Origin: Owenia fusiformis
Taxonomy: Eukaryota > Annelida > Polychaeta > Sabellida > Oweniidae
DNA length: 64,000 nt
Reading direction: 5' to 3'
Assembly: GCA_903813345.2 (NCBI GenBank)
Contig: CAIIXF020000011.1
Location: 26,280,166 to 26,344,165, forward strand
How positions within the stretch are numbered: position 1 is the first letter of the stretch; every line of letters begins with the position of its first letter. Positions 9,949 through 20,091 of this stretch are shown one piece after another. Both the position numbers and the translations under genes were made by a program. The notes beneath the pieces are model-generated. The model worked only from the letters and a program-made list of their open reading frames with translations. It was not told where the DNA came from and did not search any database.

Positions 9949-12821
9949 TAGTCTGGCAGAAACTTCAAAGCTAATCGTTTTCTTCGGATTACAATGTTTT
10001 TTTTAACTTATCAGCATGAATATAGGGTTGGGACCTCAAAACCATTGGATGCCGGAGCGGCACCCTTGGGCAACTCTCTACAGAGCATTTCTTATACCCC
10101 CCTGATAAAATATACAGGGGGTACTATATTAACTTGAAATTTTCAGGAATTGGTTTTAGTATGATGCTTGACACATGTGACAAAAATCAAGAAAAAATCT
10201 TAATCTGTTGCTATAGCAACAGAAATAGACACTATTTGTTACTGTAGAAATGCATTATTTTGCTGATTTTCAAAATTTTCTTCATATTCTTGATTCTTAA
10301 AGCACCTGAAGTATATACGTATCTGTTATGTACATGATTAGAAGTAAAGACGAAATAATTCATCATATGGTTTATGTAATATATCTAAAATTTCAGTTGC
10401 TATGGTAACATCACTTAATAATCAGGTTTTTACTTTTCACTTTCTTTAAAAAGGTGGTCCAAAATAACACTTCTTGAAAAGGTTATGCACCCTAGGTAAA
10501 AAAGTGCTGCTTTAGAGATAAATAGTCACATGAATTTGAAAAAAAAATTATAATTTAATTTTACCCCACCTCGACAACCACCAAATCTGGCAAAATAGAT
10601 TAATTTTCAAGGTTCAAATAAAAAATGCCCCCAGTGGCCCCCAGAAGCTATACCATGGACCCCAGTGGCCCCAGAAGCTATACAAGGCCCCCAGTAGCCC
10701 TAAGATGCTATAAGGTGGCCCCCAGAAGCTATACAGGGACCCCTAGTAGCCCCCAGGAGCTATATGGTAGCCCCCAGAAGCTATACAGGGGCTCCAAATG
10801 GCCCCTAGAAGCTATATGGTGACTTCCAGAAGCTATACAGGGGCCCCCAGTAGCCCCCAGAATCTATACAGTGGCCACTAGTGCCCCCTTAAAGCTATAC
10901 GGTGGCCCCAGAAAGCTATATGGTGGCCCCCAGAAGCATATCCAGCGGCCCCTAGTAGCCCCCAGAAACTATATGGTGGTCCCCAGTGGCTCCAAGAAGC
11001 TTTACAGTGGCCCCGAAAAGCTATACAGGGGCCCCTAGTGGCCCCAGGAAGCTATATGGTAGGCCCCAGAAGCTATATGATGGCACCCAGAAGCTATACG
11101 GTGGCCCCAAGTAGCCGCCAGAAGCTATAGGATGGCACCCAGTGGCCCCCAGAACCTATATGGTAGCCCCCAGAAGCTGTAAGGTGGCCCCCAATGGCCC
11201 CAAGAAACTATACAGGGGCCCCCAGAAGCTATACGGTGGCTCCCAAAAACTATATGGTGGCCCCCTGTGTCCCCAAGAAGCTAAACAGGAGCCCCCAGAA
11301 GCTATACGGGGACCCCTAGTAGCCCCCAGAAGCTATATGGTAGCCCCCGGAAGCTATACAGGGGCTCCAAATGGCCCCTAGAAGCTATATGGTGACTTCC
11401 AGAAGCTATACAGGGGCCCCCAGTAGCCCCCAGAATCTATTCAGTGGCCCCTAGTGCCCCCTTAAAGCTATATGGTGGCCCGGAAAGCTATATGGTGGCC
11501 CCCAGAAGCATATCCAGGGGCCCCTATTAGCCCCGAGAAGCTATGTGGTGGTCCCCAGTGGCTCCAAGAAGCTTTACAGTGGCCCCCAAAAGCTATACAG
11601 GGGCCCCCAGTGGCCCAAAGAAGCTATATGGTAGGCCCCAGAAGTTATATGATGGCACCCAGAAGCTATACGGTGGCCCCCAGTAGCCACCAGAAGCTAT
11701 AAGATGGCATCCAGTGGCTCCCAGAAACTATATGATAGCCCCCAGAAGCTGTACGGTGGCCCCCAATGGCCCCAAGAAACTATACAGCGGCCCCCAGAAG
11801 CTATACGGTGGCTCCCAAAAACTATATGGTGGCCCCCCAGTGTCCCCAAGAAGCTAAACAGGAGCCCCCAGAAGCTATACAGGGGCCCCTAGTGGCCCAA
11901 AAAAAGCTATACGGTGGCCTTAGAAGCTATACAGGGGCCCCTAGTGGACCCCAGAAACCATACGAGGGCCCCCAGTGGCCCCAGAAGTAAGCCCAAATTT
12001 TCACTGACAAAAAATTCACGATGTTGTCAATCTGAAATGTTTCATGGCCATTAAGTTTCACTGTTAGAGAAATATCCAATTGAATTCAATGTTAAATCAA
12101 ATATTCACAGTGCCTTTAAAAGCTATACGATGGTCCCCAGTGGCCCCCAGAAGCTATACAAGGCCCCCAGTAGTCTGATTGCTCAGATGAGGAAAGCCAA
12201 TGCTTAAAATTTAGACATTATGCCAAAATCTAGACTATGCCAACCTCTCTATTGTATAATTACATTAGATTTTATTATGATGCATGTTCTAAATGCCAAA
12301 GTCTAGACTATATGCCAACCTCTGCTACTGTATGAATTCATTAGATTTCACTTGATATACATGTATATACTAAATATAAAATATGCAGTGTCCTATATAT
12401 ATACTAGTGTAATACTTTATACTAGTTGAAGAATCAACTATATGAAGAAATGTTGAAAATTAGCAAAATAATGCATCTCTATGGTAACAAATAGTGTTCT
12501 GTTACTGTTGCTATAGCAACGGATTAAGATTTTTTCTTGATTTTTGTCATACATGTCAAGCATCATACTAAAACTAATTCCTGAAAATCTCAAGTTAATA
12601 TATTTATCAGTATCTGAGATATGAGGGTGTCTTATAGTACCCCCTGTATATTTTATCAGGGGGGTATAAGAAATGCTCTGTAGAGAGTTGCCCAAGGGTG
12701 CCGCACCGGCATCCGGTGGATTTGAGGTCCCAATCCTATATTCATGTTGATAAGTTAAAATAACATTGTAATCCGAAGAAAACGATTGAATGTCAAAATA
12801 CCCTATATTTCTGCCAGACTA
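9949..12821. mobile_element. 2873-bp TIR element carrying a minisatellite (PIF/Harbinger-like by TSD)
   Basis: The termini are TAGTCTGGCAG and CTGCCAGACTA. The inverted arms run about 350-390 bp (9949 to about 10300, and about 12421 to 12821), sharing for example GGGCAACTCTCTACAGAGCAT and GTTGCTATAGCAAC as inverted counterparts. TTA flanks both ends (9946-9948 and 12822-12824). The paralogous sequence at 24740-24820 runs through the same flanks with a single TTA (24787-24789) and no insert, so this is a pre-integration site. A 3-bp TWA duplication is typical of PIF/Harbinger, though the ends are not a textbook match. No transposase is present. The interior is a GC-rich tandem array plus a direct repeat of about 90 bp near 12215-12360. 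Confidence 0.9.
10625..11990 (+). repeat. GC-rich minisatellite (AGAAGCTATA-CCCC units) with higher-order period
   Basis: There are dozens of variants of a short unit built from CCAGAAGCTATAC, GGTGGCCCC and CAGTGGCCCC. A larger period of about 575 bp is visible: distinctive variants such as CCCAAAAACTATATGGTGG (near 11236 and 11811) and TGACTTCCAGAAGCTATACA (near 10820 and 11394) recur at that spacing. An outlying fragment lies at about 12115-12175. Open frames across it give repetitive Pro/Tyr/Gly-rich peptides in more than one frame; this is a property of the repeat and is not treated as a gene. The array lies wholly within the TIR element 9949-12821. Confidence 0.9.
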
Positions 12822-13691
12822 TTAATATAAAATGCAAATAGTTGACAAGCACTTCTCCTAATGTGTTTGTCACACTGATATAACACAACTACTGTAAATG
12901 TTGTAAAGAAACACAACTATCAACTAAATTACCAAAATTGATGCCCTTCTGGAAATAGATATTACATATCTAAAAATATGAAGGACTTTCGGATATAATC
13001 AATATCTTTAAAAGCAAAACTTTGTGCCTTCCTCGAAACAATATGACAGAAACGCACTTAAATACATATTTATTTAATTAGATTCAATGCGCTGTCAGTA
13101 AAAAGCCATGCCTTGAGTTTCAGATGTATATGCACATTACATAATTGCTTCTTAGAAACCTAATATCTAAATGTTTTAATTAACTTAATTAACATCCTAT
13201 GCTATGCAATGCTTTGTAATAATTGCAGAAAAATATACTTCCCAAAATAGTAATTATTGGGAACAGGTTACATCAACGTCAGCACACGTATACTTCATTC
13301 AAAAACGTTGGTTTGGTCAATAGCACTAAAGAAAGTGTTCGTTGACTTCAATATGAAAAACTTTAGTTTATCGACCTGACACCGTTAAAACCCAGATCAA
13401 AATCTTTGTGACTTTCGAAAGGGAAAAAGGTATGCCTCCTCGAACAATAAAACTAAATTTTCGAATCGGTTGTATGACAACTTACAACATTAACTAAAAC
13501 TGTGTATAAACGCTTCGGTTGCTACTCGCAGAATAACACGATCCCATCGTGCATCCACTCACATAACCTACTCATGATCACATCATGTTATCCAATCAGT
13601 TGAAATCGCGTTCGATTTCACTAACGCTAAGACGTTATATCAACCGGAAATAAAATAATTCAACTCTAATTTCAAACGTGTTGAATTTTAA
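12822..13691 (+). repeat. Dispersed repeat E, copy 1 (right part; left part 9899-9948)
   Basis: With the TIR element removed, 9899-9948 joined to 12822-13691 aligns with 24740-25516. Compared with that copy, this one has an extra ~145 bp (about 13122-13266). The 3' segment from ACTGTGTATAAACGC to GTGTTGAATTTTAA is present a third time at 24384-24583. It includes a perfect stem GAAATCG/CGATTTC with a 4-base loop near 13602-13620. Function and class are unknown. Confidence 0.75.
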
Positions 13692-13774
13692 TTATTTCCT
13701 AATTAAACAGTCTTCACCACAAACCACACAACATAATATCACATATATTATAGGATTAAATTCGAGCCAGCAGC
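13689..13774 (+). repeat. Dispersed repeat A, copy 3 (truncated)
   Basis: It matches the first ~85 bp of 9052-9188 up to GAGCCAGCAG, then diverges. It begins exactly where repeat E ends. Confidence 0.7.
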
Positions 13775-13854
13775 TACGCCAGAACCTCCTAAAAAACGGG
13801 CAAACTAGTGTCCAAAGCTCGAAATGTCTCTTCCTTGAGACTTCCAGCAAAGGT

Positions 13855-14232
13855 AGTCTTCCTTGAATCAGTCGAAGGCATCTTCTCTGTATCACACGTA
13901 CATGTATCTATCTTATATGGATCTCAATTCAACAAAGTAAAGTCTTCTATTAATCAGCTCAAAGCATCTAACCTATATCACGCTTGTATCTTTCTTGTAT
14001 GGACAAAATGTGTTCCAGAGTTCACTTAGGCTTGTGTCCATATCCTACTATGGGTTGTATTTCTTGTATCTGTCTTTTATGGATCTCAATCCAACCAAGT
14101 AGTCTTCTTGAATCAGTCCAAAGCATCTTATTTATATCACACTTGTATCTATCTTATAAGGACAACTTGTGTTCCAGTGTTCATTTAGGCATGTGTCCAT
14201 ACCCTACTATGAGTTGTATTTCCTGAAATTAC
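13855..14232 (+). repeat. Tandem repeat, ~165-170-bp unit, 2+ copies
   Basis: The block TATGGATCTCAATYCAAC, then AATCAGTCCAAAGCATCT, then TTGTATCTATCTTATA, then TGTTCCAG.GTTCA, then GTGTCCATAYCCTACTATG occurs twice in full, with a partial copy before it (from about 13855). Frames across it are by-products of the repetition. Confidence 0.7.
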
Positions 14233-14354
14233 ACAGAACTAGCATTAAAAACATGCAAATATCGCATTGTCGCTCCAAGCGACTAACCCCTTTTGAGGTT
14301 GCTAAACTGTACCTGCGTTCGACGCATTATATGAATCCGTCAACCAACGATACA

Positions 14355-14890
14355 AATAGACTTTTACGTCAGAGTTCGAACTGTACTGCATCAGAACAAC
14401 TGCTCGACGTAATGGCTACAATGCCAAACATGATAACAATTTTTACGTCGGAGTTCCAACTGTACTACAACAGAACAACTATTCGACGCACTGGAAATAA
14501 TGCCAAACATGACAACAATATTTACGTCGGAGTTCCAACTGTACTTCAACAGAACAACTATTCGACGTTCTGGTAATTATGCCAAATATGATAACAATTT
14601 TTATGTCGGAGTGCCAACTGTGCTTTAACAGAACAACTACTCAACGTAATGGCCATAATGCCAAACATGTTCAATATAGAATGCAATTAGCTGATGAACA
14701 CTTCTCTAATGTGTTCGTCACACTAATATCATAAATGTTGTTAGGAACACAACTATCATCTTAAAACCATATTAACTACTATTCGACGTCATGGCTATAA
14801 TGTCAAGCATGACAACAATTTTTATTCAACAGAACAACTACTCAACGTAATGGCTATAATGCCAAACATAATAACAATCCTCAGTCCGAG
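14355..14890 (+). repeat. Minisatellite, ~79-bp unit
   Basis: TTTACGTCGGAGTTCCAACT and variants recur near 14361, 14440, 14519 and 14598, each followed by CAACAGAACAACTATTCGACG and ATGCCAAACATGA. The array is interrupted at about 14674-14765 by a fragment of repeat E (compare 24785-24895) and resumes to about 14890. The 135-residue frame 14169-14576 runs through this array and the previous one, and is repeat-derived. Confidence 0.75.
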
Positions 14891-16410
14891 TTCAAATATG
14901 TAATTTTACCAAGTGTATTTCTTGTCGCTGCAGGTAAAACATAACGATCACGTAGTCTATCTGAATTGACAACTTCAAAAATCAATTCACAACAATTCGT
15001 TTGATTCTTTAAAATCTAAAAATGTAATATTTCAATTTCACTCTGCATTCTAAATACATCCGTGAATATGCCAGATTAAAATAGTTTCTTGGCATTTCAT
15101 CTTTCTTCTTAAAGATTTTATCATCTTTCAAATAACTTGCTCAATTTTAACCAAAATTATATGCAGTAATAAATTTTAAACATCAATGTTTGCAAAAACA
15201 TGGATCATCCAGGAAACATACCTGGATCAAAATACCCAATGTGTAAACTCAAACCATTGTCTATCTTACATCGATTTCTCTATGCTATATACAGTAAACT
15301 CTAGAAATGTACAATTATCATTTGGACCAGGAATGACACACTAAGCTCTCGCTTATTTCAAAATGTCTCAAGTATGGAGCAATTCCACAAGTTTTTATTT
15401 AATCTTCGATAAACTATTCAACATGCAATAATCATGCATTTATCTAACAATGTAACCAAAGTAAATGTCCAAATCTGTCTACTCCCAGTCTCGAATCAAG
15501 ACAAATCAACTATCTTCTAAAAAATAGTCCAGGTTTTAAACCTAAATGATTATATTCGGGAAATCAATTCACCTGCCCAGACTATTTAAGTATTCATTCA
15601 AAATCTTCTAATCGCTTTAGAAAAGTATCCATCGATTTTCAAACAAATCGAAAACAAGAGTGTTAAAGACGAAAAGTAAGCAAATACAACCATTATTGTA
15701 AAGTATGCGTACCAAGCATATGTCTGAACCCATGTATCGATTCACAACATACCATCAAAGATAACCACCCTATTCATCAATGTTATAAACAGAGATACTA
15801 GACCAAACTGTTGGTATAAACACCTTATTAGTAAACTTAAAATGCTGATATTATACAATGCACTTTTATAGACTAGCATTTCACTTCTATTTCACATAAC
15901 CAGTATTCAAAGATATCGCTCCCCGATATTTTAAGCAAAAAAGCTATTTATGAACATGCAAATTAAAAATATTCTAATAACCTTTTTGCATCTATCAACA
16001 TTAACTGTTTGAGCCTGAATACGACTACTCTTAGAACTCATTTGATCAAGCAGTTTATTTAACTGAATCAGTCAAATAAAATATTCTCCATAATTAGCAA
16101 CTTATCTTTGAAGAAGAAAAGTTCTGAATATAGAAACTTATACAGTATGCAATTTATTCTTGTACGGATATTCGGTATCTAAAACATATGCCTGAACCTA
16201 CCCTCCTGGCAACGATTCACGACATTTCCCAACCAAAAAGACTGTTATGATTACTCTCAGAGCCCTTTAAAGTAACTTTCCATGATTTCAACTAAAAATT
16301 AAAACACTTGGAAATACTAAATATGGTTTGAGTGCCATATACAAAATTTATTTTAGAAATATTGTGGATCAAAATAAAAAAATAAATTAAATAAAGAATA
16401 AAAACATAAT
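14891..16410. other. No gene; weakly repetitive AT-rich sequence
   Basis: A motif of the form CATATGTCTGAACC...CGATTCACAACA recurs loosely near 15717, 16186 and 17570, which suggests very old duplication. No frame, RNA gene or TIR could be supported. Confidence 0.4.
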
Positions 16411-16452
16411 CCACCCGTGGGATTTGAACCCAGATCTTTTGGAATAAAAGTC

Positions 16453-16984
16453 TAATTGACCTTTTGCGATCAGAATTCAGGAATTTTGTTTATGGATACT
16501 GTTGTCACGTATTTCGTCTTATTGGTATGACGTCATATAGAAATGATATTAGACATGATGGAATCACGAAATGGCGGACACGTCGTGGCAGTTTTGAGCT
16601 AAAAATATTGTCGTTTCTTATATAAAAACCATGGGTCGGATATTTACCAGGTATGCCTATTTGACTAGATCATGAGTATGTCTATATATATGCGAAGTTT
16701 GGGTGAAATTCATACTAAACATCGATGCCTATAAGCGCCCCCCGTTTTTGTCAAAATCGGGGGGCGCTAAACCGCTATCTAAATCATGTCAGTAAGACCT
16801 TAGACTTGGTATGTGCTTAGCATGAATGTTGATCTAGTCAAATAGAACGCTTTCGTGAAAAATAAATCAATAAAGCACGAAATATAGAAGATAATCTCTC
16901 AAAATCAAGCATCTAAAGCTGGGTGACCTAATTGTGACGTCACTAAAAGACAGAATCCATTCGGTGATCGCAAATCATCAATTG
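16453..16984. mobile_element. 532-bp TIR element inserted in the anticodon loop of the tRNA-like sequence
   Basis: AGTC lies on both sides (16449-16452 and 16985-16988), consistent with a 4-bp target duplication; ACT alone is also possible. The termini are related inverted repeats: TAATTGACC-TTTTGCGATCA on the left and CAATTGATGATTTGCGATCA as the reverse complement of the right. The interior has the strong hairpin at 16734-16768. A part (about 16566-16775) has a diverged inverted copy at 53819-54029. No coding region. Confidence 0.6.
16734..16768. repeat. Perfect GC-rich hairpin, 11-bp stem
   Basis: AGCGCCCCCCG and CGGGGGGCGCT flank a 13-base loop. The same position in the related copy at 53.8 kb keeps a weaker version (AGCGC.CCCCG), so the structure belongs to the repeat family. 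Confidence 0.85.
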
Positions 16985-17022
16985 AGTCCAAAGCTCTAAC
17001 CACTACACCAAATAGTCAAAGC

Positions 17023-18402
17023 TTACTGATAGAAGTAATTCTTTATCTATATAATCATGGATGAAAAAAGTCTTATTTATATGCTTAATTTTCTTAGAAA
17101 TGATCAGCATTACTACTAATAATAACATTTTGCATGTCTGAGTAAGTTTTTTGATCTACATTTAGGATAAATGTTGTTTTATTCAGTTTCCATTTTGGTT
17201 ATGACTTCCTGTCAAAACAGTGTTAAAAATGCAGGGCTCAACAAAAATTTTCAATTAGAAAATGATATATATCCTTTGATCAGCTGTTTTTGGCACCTGA
17301 ACTCATCCTACTAGATAGGTAAGAGCATTTTCTTGAGACATATGGCTCGAAATCTCATATTTCTCCTTCTAAGTCTTAGAAAGACACTTTAATGGCATTT
17401 TGATATTTCTAAATATGAATGAATGTTTTGAGTAGCAAACGAAGATGTTTGCGATAACATGTAGCTCACAAAAATTCATTATGAATCTGTCGAATCAAAG
17501 TATCCTCTTGATAATAAAAGATATGAAAATACAAGTGTACAATTTCACTTGCAGGATGTGAAGTATCCAAGGTGTATGTCTGAATCCAACCTTCCCAGTA
17601 ACGATTCACGACAATTAATGTCTGTTCTAAATACATAATACGCGTTATTAGCTAATAACTTAAATGGTATACCAATATGGCTCACCAATCGACGACATTT
17701 AACAATTCAATGACTCTTCAGTAACACAACCCGTTAGTTGTTAGTCATGACTTACAACATTAAAATGCTTACGTTGCACAACTTTATACAAAAACTATAA
17801 TTGTAATATCTATCTCTGTATATGCGCAACACAGAGTTCATTTGAAAAACGTTTGCTATAAAATATCATTTTAAAAATCTTTGCCCAACGCTGTTTTTTG
17901 CAAAACTGAGGGAGCATATTTGCACCTTGCTAATACCATGTCTGAAACAACTTAACAATCCTAAAACCGTAACTCCGGTTTAAAAACTGCCACATCTAAA
18001 TAGGATGTTTGTTTGTATGGATCCCATCTCCCTAAAAACACCTAAAATGCAGTTTATACAAATCATCGGAAAACGTACCAGTTTGCGTCGTTACCTAAAC
18101 ATCTGAAAGATTTCAAAAACATGAACATTTTGACAGTCAAGTTACAAATATCCAACGTATGTCGCAGTGTGGCGTCTTGCCCGTGACTGAACAATAGATC
18201 TTGCAATCTTTAGTGCTCCTGCACCTATGACCAATCTAAATATGTTTAGCAAAACCCAGTATCCTTACATTAAAAAAAGGGATATTTGATATACTGAGCA
18301 AATCTGTTAACAACTACTTATCTTATTCATTGCGATAGCTGAACCCTCCTTGTTTAGCGTTACTCACAATCCAAACATTGGCCCTCAGCGTTACTTCTTC
18401 TC
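17023..18402. other. No gene seen; LINE 5' region begins somewhere here
   Basis: AT-rich up to about 18330, where composition becomes more balanced just before LINE ORF1. The 5' end of the LINE was not located: no copy of the sequence following its 3' tail (ACTGGAACTCAAACG) was found upstream. Confidence 0.4.
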
Positions 18403-18477
18403 ATGCACCGGCGCACCTCTCGGGTAGCGTCGCATCTTTCGATGTTACTGGTATACGGCCCAGCCTCAGCTAGGGGA

Positions 18478-20091
18478 ATGGAACAAACTTTGGATATTAA
18501 ACCGAAGAAAAGGCAGGGTGAGACAAAGCTTATCAGTCTTTCTAATGACATTTATGAACTTTACGTCTATGTTAGAGGTCATGTTGAAGATTTTCCTAGA
18601 GGTGTTCTTGGGACTACTAGCAAAATCCCTGAACTAGTTACCCTCGCAATACATCGCGGGAAACAAGTACCACGTCAGAATACTGTCATACAGCCATCGT
18701 TATTGGACTTATCTGCCAAATACACTGAACTCTCAATGGACTTTCGCAAGGTTGTGGCAGATATTGAGATTTTGAAGCGTTCATATCAAGGAAAAATTGA
18801 CAATTTAGAGAAAGAGATTTTGGGCCTTAAACGGGATGTAGGTCAGCATATATGTTCATGTTCGAATTCTGCACCTTGCCTCGGAAGTCAAGGTGCTAAG
18901 GAATCCAATCGGGCCAATCAAGCTAATGAAACCTCTAGAACAGTGCGAACATTCGAACCTATAAAGGCAATTAGCCCACGAAGGCAATCGATTGCCAGCA
19001 ATGATATTGCTATTGCTCAAGAGGAAGTAATAAATCAGTCTGTCTCTACTCACCTGAGGCCGAGAAATGTTAAAAACTTACACGATAAGCCCGCTTTACT
19101 AAATGATGCCAATTTAGCCAATGCCTTGGTGAACAATCGCATTAATATGGACGTAGTTGAATTGCCAGTAGCAAACAGTTTTGCCGCCCTTGCATTCGAT
19201 GAGGAATTAGCACCTCGCGATCAACAGCTAGACTCAGCCGTTCAAAAAACACGGAATGAAGCCAATTTACCCGAGGTACGACCTGGAAGCTCTACATGCG
19301 CTCCAACTGACGGGGACATGGTCCAGTGTAAAAAACAAGATGGCGGTATAGCGAAAATGGGATATGCGGCTCAAGGCGAAACTGTCAGCAGTCTTAATGA
19401 TATTATGGCTCTAGACAAAGCTGATCGTGTATCTAGCAAGGAGTCTGATTGGAATGTGATTTTGTCGCGACGAACTAAAAGAAACAACAGCGCTCCGTCT
19501 TCTAACACCGGCCAGATCACCCCAGCTTTGACATTTGCGGGGGTAGTTAAAAAGCCAAAGCCAAAGCAAGCACCTGTAAAAACGCCGAGCACAAGGATTC
19601 ATAAGGCCGCCAGAAGCTTACGAGGTGCGTTTAATGAAAGGACAATGACATTATATCTCGAAAACATTGCAAAAGATGATGTAGAATCAGACGAAGACAT
19701 TATTCTCCAGGTGAAGGAATGTGCTACTACAAATGGCATATCTATCAGACAGTGTCACGTGGTTCATAATCGGTTCAGCCCCAATCGCGTGGGCTGTAAG
19801 ATAGTTGTCCCACAGGCTGAGGTAGCGAAATCCGTGGACCCAAATACTTGGCCTGATCCGGTTCATTGCCGAAAATGGGAATTTGCTTCGAGACGCAAGA
19901 GAACCACTTACCAGAATTTCAAGCGTAGTTTGGCTAACGAAAATCTGAACGATGTAAATTATGATAACGCGAGTCAGGACCATTTAGACTATGATGACAT
20001 ATATGAATCAACGAATGAATACCAAATGAGGTCAAGGTGGGGCACGCGTGGTAATAACTTTGTTTTAAACCAAGATGAACATGAAAGTTAA
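18478..20091 (+). CDS. LINE ORF1 protein
   Basis: The frame is open from 18403; the ATG at 18478 (codon 26 of that frame, sequence GGGGAATGG) has the better start context and begins MEQTLDIKPKKRQ. Counting from 18403, residues about 105-145 have the heptad pattern of a coiled coil, fitting the trimerising role of LINE ORF1 proteins. The middle (about 150-400) is low in structure and rich in Asn, Ala and Ser. Residues about 405-500 form a compact domain with LYLENI, DEDI, GCKIVVP and WPDPVHCRKW, resembling the RRM-like nucleic-acid-binding region of ORF1 proteins in other invertebrate LINEs. It probably coats the element RNA. The C-terminus is acidic and Asn/Tyr-rich. The stop overlaps the ORF2 start. 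Use of 18478 as start is an inference. Confidence 0.8.
   Translation: MEQTLDIKPKKRQGETKLISLSNDIYELYVYVRGHVEDFPRGVLGTTSKIPELVTLAIHRGKQVPRQNTVIQPSLLDLSAKYTELSMDFRKVVADIEILKRSYQGKIDNLEKEILGLKRDVGQHICSCSNSAPCLGSQGAKESNRANQANETSRTVRTFEPIKAISPRRQSIASNDIAIAQEEVINQSVSTHLRPRNVKNLHDKPALLNDANLANALVNNRINMDVVELPVANSFAALAFDEELAPRDQQLDSAVQKTRNEANLPEVRPGSSTCAPTDGDMVQCKKQDGGIAKMGYAAQGETVSSLNDIMALDKADRVSSKESDWNVILSRRTKRNNSAPSSNTGQITPALTFAGVVKKPKPKQAPVKTPSTRIHKAARSLRGAFNERTMTLYLENIAKDDVESDEDIILQVKECATTNGISIRQCHVVHNRFSPNRVGCKIVVPQAEVAKSVDPNTWPDPVHCRKWEFASRRKRTTYQNFKRSLANENLNDVNYDNASQDHLDYDDIYESTNEYQMRSRWGTRGNNFVLNQDEHES

Larger units (their letters stand above)
16411..17022 (-). pseudogene. tRNA-Lys(UUU)-like pseudogene or SINE head, split by an insertion
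   Basis: On the minus strand the part near 17010-16985 reads GGTGTAGTGGTTAGAGC (A-box/D-arm-like) followed by TTTGGACT. The part at 16452-16411 continues TTTTATTCC, then a T-arm/B-box with GGTTCAAATCC. With the intervening 16453-16984 removed, an anticodon arm forms with stem TTGGA/TCCAA and a 7-base loop CTTTTAT, giving U33, anticodon TTT and A37. Four of five T-stem pairs form. The acceptor stem does not pair, so this is a degenerate tRNA or the tRNA-derived head of a SINE, not a working tRNA. A T5 run lies about 10 bases downstream. Confidence 0.55.

Noticed and set aside
10625-11990. Several open frames of 62-79 residues, rich in Pro, Tyr and Gly
   Set aside because: They run through the minisatellite in more than one frame, lack consistent starts or stops and reflect the repeat unit.
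14169-14576. 135-residue open frame
   Set aside because: It spans the 165-bp and 79-bp tandem repeats; its length comes from repetition of stop-free units.
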